Below are positions 61,893-64,000 of a stretch of 64,000 nt of DNA, piece by piece. How positions within the stretch are numbered: position 1 is the stretch's first letter; each line of letters begins with the position of its first letter. The stretch is from positions 1,899,501 through 1,963,500 of the forward strand of contig NZ_WWFG01000001.1 in assembly GCF_026127265.1 (NCBI RefSeq), written 5' to 3'. Source of the DNA: Nostoc sp. KVJ3 (GTDB lineage: Bacteria; Cyanobacteriota; Cyanobacteriia; Cyanobacteriales; Nostocaceae). The notes below the pieces were generated by a model. It had not been told where the DNA came from and ran no database searches. It saw only the letters and a program-made list of their open reading frames with translations. Made by a program: the position numbers and the translations under genes.

Positions 61893-62474
61893 CTACTTAA
61901 CTGAAATCACTTCAAATTCAAAAGTATCGATCAAACGGTCATCAATATAGACCTCTATTTTATACTTACCAAGCGGATCGCCAGGAGCGATCGTCCAAAA
62001 ATTCTCAATCACACCATCTGGAGCCGACTGTGTCCGCCGTGTTATGGATGTAGTACCGTCTGCTGATATTGAGAAATCTTCACCGTTATCTGTACCCCAA
62101 GTTTCTGGAGGTTTTGGTAAATGCAAGACTTCGCGCCATTTCACTTCACCTTGATAGTCTTTGAGTTTAATCCGCCATCCGTAAGCGTTTCCTTCCTGAA
62201 GCGGTACTCTTGTTGTCTGGAAAATGGTAACGTTACCTTTGGAATCAACTCTTTTCAGCCCGAACTCAGTTTTACTAACAGTAATCTGTTTTGTATTCGT
62301 TGGCGCAGGAGATGATATGACACTTTCTCTCAAAACAGAAGTAGCGCTGATTGGCTCAGAACATATAACCCCATATATTAGCCAAGAAGAAGCTAGCACA
62401 GCAATAGTAGCCCAAATTCTCATTAGTATGGTTTTCCTGTCAGACTTTTGGTACTTATTCAAGTAATCTGACAT
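61893..62474 (-). CDS. Hypothetical membrane-anchored protein
   Basis: From the ATG at 62474 (MSDYLNKYQKSDRKTILMRI) the product is 193 residues. One membrane helix (about 18-36, RIWATIAVLASSWLIYGVI) precedes an exported beta-rich domain with SKTEFGLKRVDSKGNVTIFQ, NAYGWRIKLKDYQGEVKWREVLHLPKPPETWG and IAPGDPLGKYKIEVYIDDRLIDTFEFEVISV, an immunoglobulin-like strand order. I know no named family. The frame is open to 62633, so a longer N-terminus is possible. The upstream 500 bases contain no partner gene. Confidence 0.65.
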   Translation of the reverse strand: MSDYLNKYQKSDRKTILMRIWATIAVLASSWLIYGVICSEPISATSVLRESVISSPAPTNTKQITVSKTEFGLKRVDSKGNVTIFQTTRVPLQEGNAYGWRIKLKDYQGEVKWREVLHLPKPPETWGTDNGEDFSISADGTTSITRRTQSAPDGVIENFWTIAPGDPLGKYKIEVYIDDRLIDTFEFEVISVK

Positions 62475-63187
62475 ATTTTCCGGGTCAAGGTTGCTTAGTA
62501 ATCCACCAACTGGTAAGCGTTGGAGTAATTGCTCACACCAAATTTTATCGGCGTTGCTGAATCGAGGTATGAACTTGAATATAGATATGTAAAATTTTAC
62601 GTCTCTACAAGGATTTTTCACCGCAATGCACAATCGTTTTCATACCGCAATCAGGCTTTGCTGTTTGTTATACCAGGTTGTGACGTTTCCAGTTCGTGCT
62701 GGACGTTTTCATTGGTGTCAACTTAACGCGAAATGGGTGGTTAGAAACCACATCTGCACGGTTAAAAAGCCTTAATTTTCTGTTAGTCTGCGTGGTGCGC
62801 GTAGCGCAAGCGCGATAGGCGGACTTTGCCTGTCAACTTGTTCGCGCAGCGTAGCGGCAAAGGAGAAGCAAGTGGCACGCGAATTCCATTGCCGAGGCTT
62901 AAGTTGACACGTATGAACAATTCTGTGTCCTTTATGTTGCTTAACTTAACCAGAAAATGTAACGCTGTCTTTAGTTGACGTTGCAAAAGTTTACATTTAA
63001 AATGGAAAGCGGCAAAAATAGATAAGTATTTATTCTTATTTATCCTGAAGAATCGACATTCGATGAGTATATATTCTTGTCAAAAGAAAAAATTTAATAT
63101 TCTGGAGTTCAATAAAGTTTACAAAAGTACGAACTCCTTAATATAATGTAACTAAAAGCGAAAAGGCAATATTGATTGTCAGAAGTG
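62475..63187. other. Gap before ndhD
   Basis: It contains the repeat 62785-62826 and GCGCGTAGCGCAAGCGCG-like palindromes, then about 250 bases of AT-rich sequence that should hold the ndhD promoter. Part (62475-62633) could be the N-terminus of the preceding minus-strand gene. Confidence 0.5.
62785..62826. repeat. AGTCTGCGTGGTGCG repeat
   Basis: AGTCTGCGTGGTGCGCGTAG and GCGCGATAGGCGGACTT match, inverted, the piece at 11956-11996. Confidence 0.55.
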
Positions 63188-64000
63188 ATGAATGCTATTG
63201 AATTTCCCTGGCTAACAGCCATAATCCTCTTACCCTTGGTGGCTGCCTTAGCCATTCCCCTGATCCCAGACAAAGAAGGTAGAACTGTGCGGTGGTATGG
63301 TCTGGGGGTTGCGATCGCTGACTTTGCACTGATGATTTATGCCTTTTGGTATAAGTACGACTTTCAGAGTTCAACACTGCAACTTGTAGAAAACTATCCT
63401 TGGATACCGCAATTAGGTTTGCATTGGGCGGTGGGGGTTGATGGTTTATCGATGCCCTTACTGCTTCTAACAGGCTTAATAAATACCCTCGCAATCTTCG
63501 CGGCTTGGAAAGTTACTACCAAGCCGCGATTATTTTATGGTTTGATGCTAGCGATGTACAGCGCCCAACTTGGAGTATTCGTCGCTCAAGATTTGCTGCT
63601 GTTCTTCCTAATGTGGGAAATCGAGTTAGTGCCGGTTTACCTGCTGATTTCCATCTGGGGAGGACAAAACCGCCGTTATGCAGCTACCAAATTCATTCTT
63701 TACACTGCTGCTGCATCAATATTTATCTTGATTGCCGGTTTTGCAATGGCATTCTCTGGAGATACCGTCACCTTCGATATGGCGACTTTGGGAATGAAAC
63801 AATACCCCAAAACCTTGGAATTACTGGTTTATGCAGGTTTCTTGATTGCCTTTGGTGTAAAACTCCCAATTTTCCCCTTACACACTTGGCTACCTGATGC
63901 CCACGGTGAAGCATCAGCACCCGGTTCGATGATTTTGGCTGGCGTGTTGTTAAAAATGGGTGGTTATGCCCTCATCCGCTTCAATGTGGAAATGTTGCCC
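63188..64000 (+). CDS. ndhD: NDH-1 complex subunit 4 (NdhD), 3' end outside window
   Basis: The frame is open from ATG 63188 to the window edge (271 codons). The product begins MNAIEFPWLTAIILLPLVAA and contains GLHWAVGVDGLSMPLLLLTG, QDLLLFFLMWEIELVPVYLL, GGQNRRYAATKFILYTAAAS and VKLPIFPLHTWLPDAHGEASAPGSMILAGVLLKMGGYAL, the proton-translocating antiporter-like core of NdhD. It is a thylakoid membrane subunit of NDH-1, used in respiration and cyclic electron flow, with F3/D-type variants in CO2 uptake. The sequence looks like the NdhD1/D2 respiratory type, but the class needs the rest of the gene. About 520 residues would be usual. Confidence 0.95.
   Translation, partial: MNAIEFPWLTAIILLPLVAALAIPLIPDKEGRTVRWYGLGVAIADFALMIYAFWYKYDFQSSTLQLVENYPWIPQLGLHWAVGVDGLSMPLLLLTGLINTLAIFAAWKVTTKPRLFYGLMLAMYSAQLGVFVAQDLLLFFLMWEIELVPVYLLISIWGGQNRRYAATKFILYTAAASIFILIAGFAMAFSGDTVTFDMATLGMKQYPKTLELLVYAGFLIAFGVKLPIFPLHTWLPDAHGEASAPGSMILAGVLLKMGGYALIRFNVEMLP

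Noticed and set aside
63195..63897. Frames of 99 and 130 codons over the right end of the window
   Set aside because: They are antisense and out-of-frame shadows of ndhD, which is open from 63188 to the edge.
1..64000. tRNA, rRNA or known riboswitch genes
   Set aside because: I looked for T-arm (GGTTCGAAT-type) and CCA-end patterns and for conserved riboswitch cores in the gaps and saw none; a covariance-model scan would be decisive.

Overview
The window looks like chromosomal DNA of a filamentous, heterocyst-type cyanobacterium of the Nostoc/Anabaena group. The evidence is: many HIP1 octamers (GCGATCGC) throughout; the photosystem II gene psbI; the thylakoid NDH-1 gene ndhD; a nitrogenase iron protein gene (nifH) standing alone; a PEP-CTERM protein; a cyanobacterial LptD-like DUF3769 protein; a histidine kinase with cyanobacteriochrome-like GAF domains; and the palindromic and heptamer repeats typical of Nostocales. 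No database search was possible, so names rest on motifs and family recognition.

Layout. 1-10.4 kb: end of an M16 peptidase, a peptidoglycan-binding protein, a YvlD-like membrane protein, a CbiG/CobE-type cobalamin protein, a Uma2 nuclease, argS, a hicAB toxin-antitoxin pair, then murD and glyS. 10.7-23 kb: a PEP-CTERM protein, a WcaI-like glycosyltransferase, an RND-type adaptor, glgP and a hexapeptide acetyltransferase, separated by long repeat-rich gaps. 23.4-29.5 kb: psbI (38 codons), the DUF3769 protein, an outer-membrane beta-barrel and murJ. 29.9-40.9 kb: a four-GAF histidine kinase, a pentapeptide protein, an LCP ligase divergent from a mannose-1-phosphate guanylyltransferase, yidD, an ABC1 kinase and an ABC-2 exporter whose two genes are split by repeats. 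41.3-47.5 kb: an orphan ParA/TraL-like ATPase, a pirin, a DUF72 protein, a hypothetical gene, a 1.7 kb gap and the solitary nifH. 47.7-51.5 kb: a 53-repeat CRISPR array with no cas operon in the window. 51.9-64 kb: a dienelactone hydrolase, a RecB/Cas4-like plus DEDD nuclease, a class V PLP enzyme, two AT-rich genes (one DUF6745), a glycosyltransferase, YjbQ, a hypothetical, a Nif3-like protein, another hypothetical and the start of ndhD.

How it fits together. Several genes concern the envelope: murD, murJ, LCP, the DUF3769 protein, the peptidoglycan-binding protein, and sugar or polysaccharide enzymes (the GDP-mannose gene, WcaI-like and WcaF-like genes), but they are scattered rather than clustered. 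The most distinctive features are (i) the large array, which the repeat sequence says is read on the minus strand with its leader at 51.54-51.9 kb; (ii) small non-coding mobile elements, at least eight families, several nested inside one another, one with clean 8-bp target duplications; (iii) an intergenic-type short tandem repeat that has entered the murD reading frame; and (iv) the GAF-domain kinase with paired cysteines at the spacing expected of DXCF cyanobacteriochromes.
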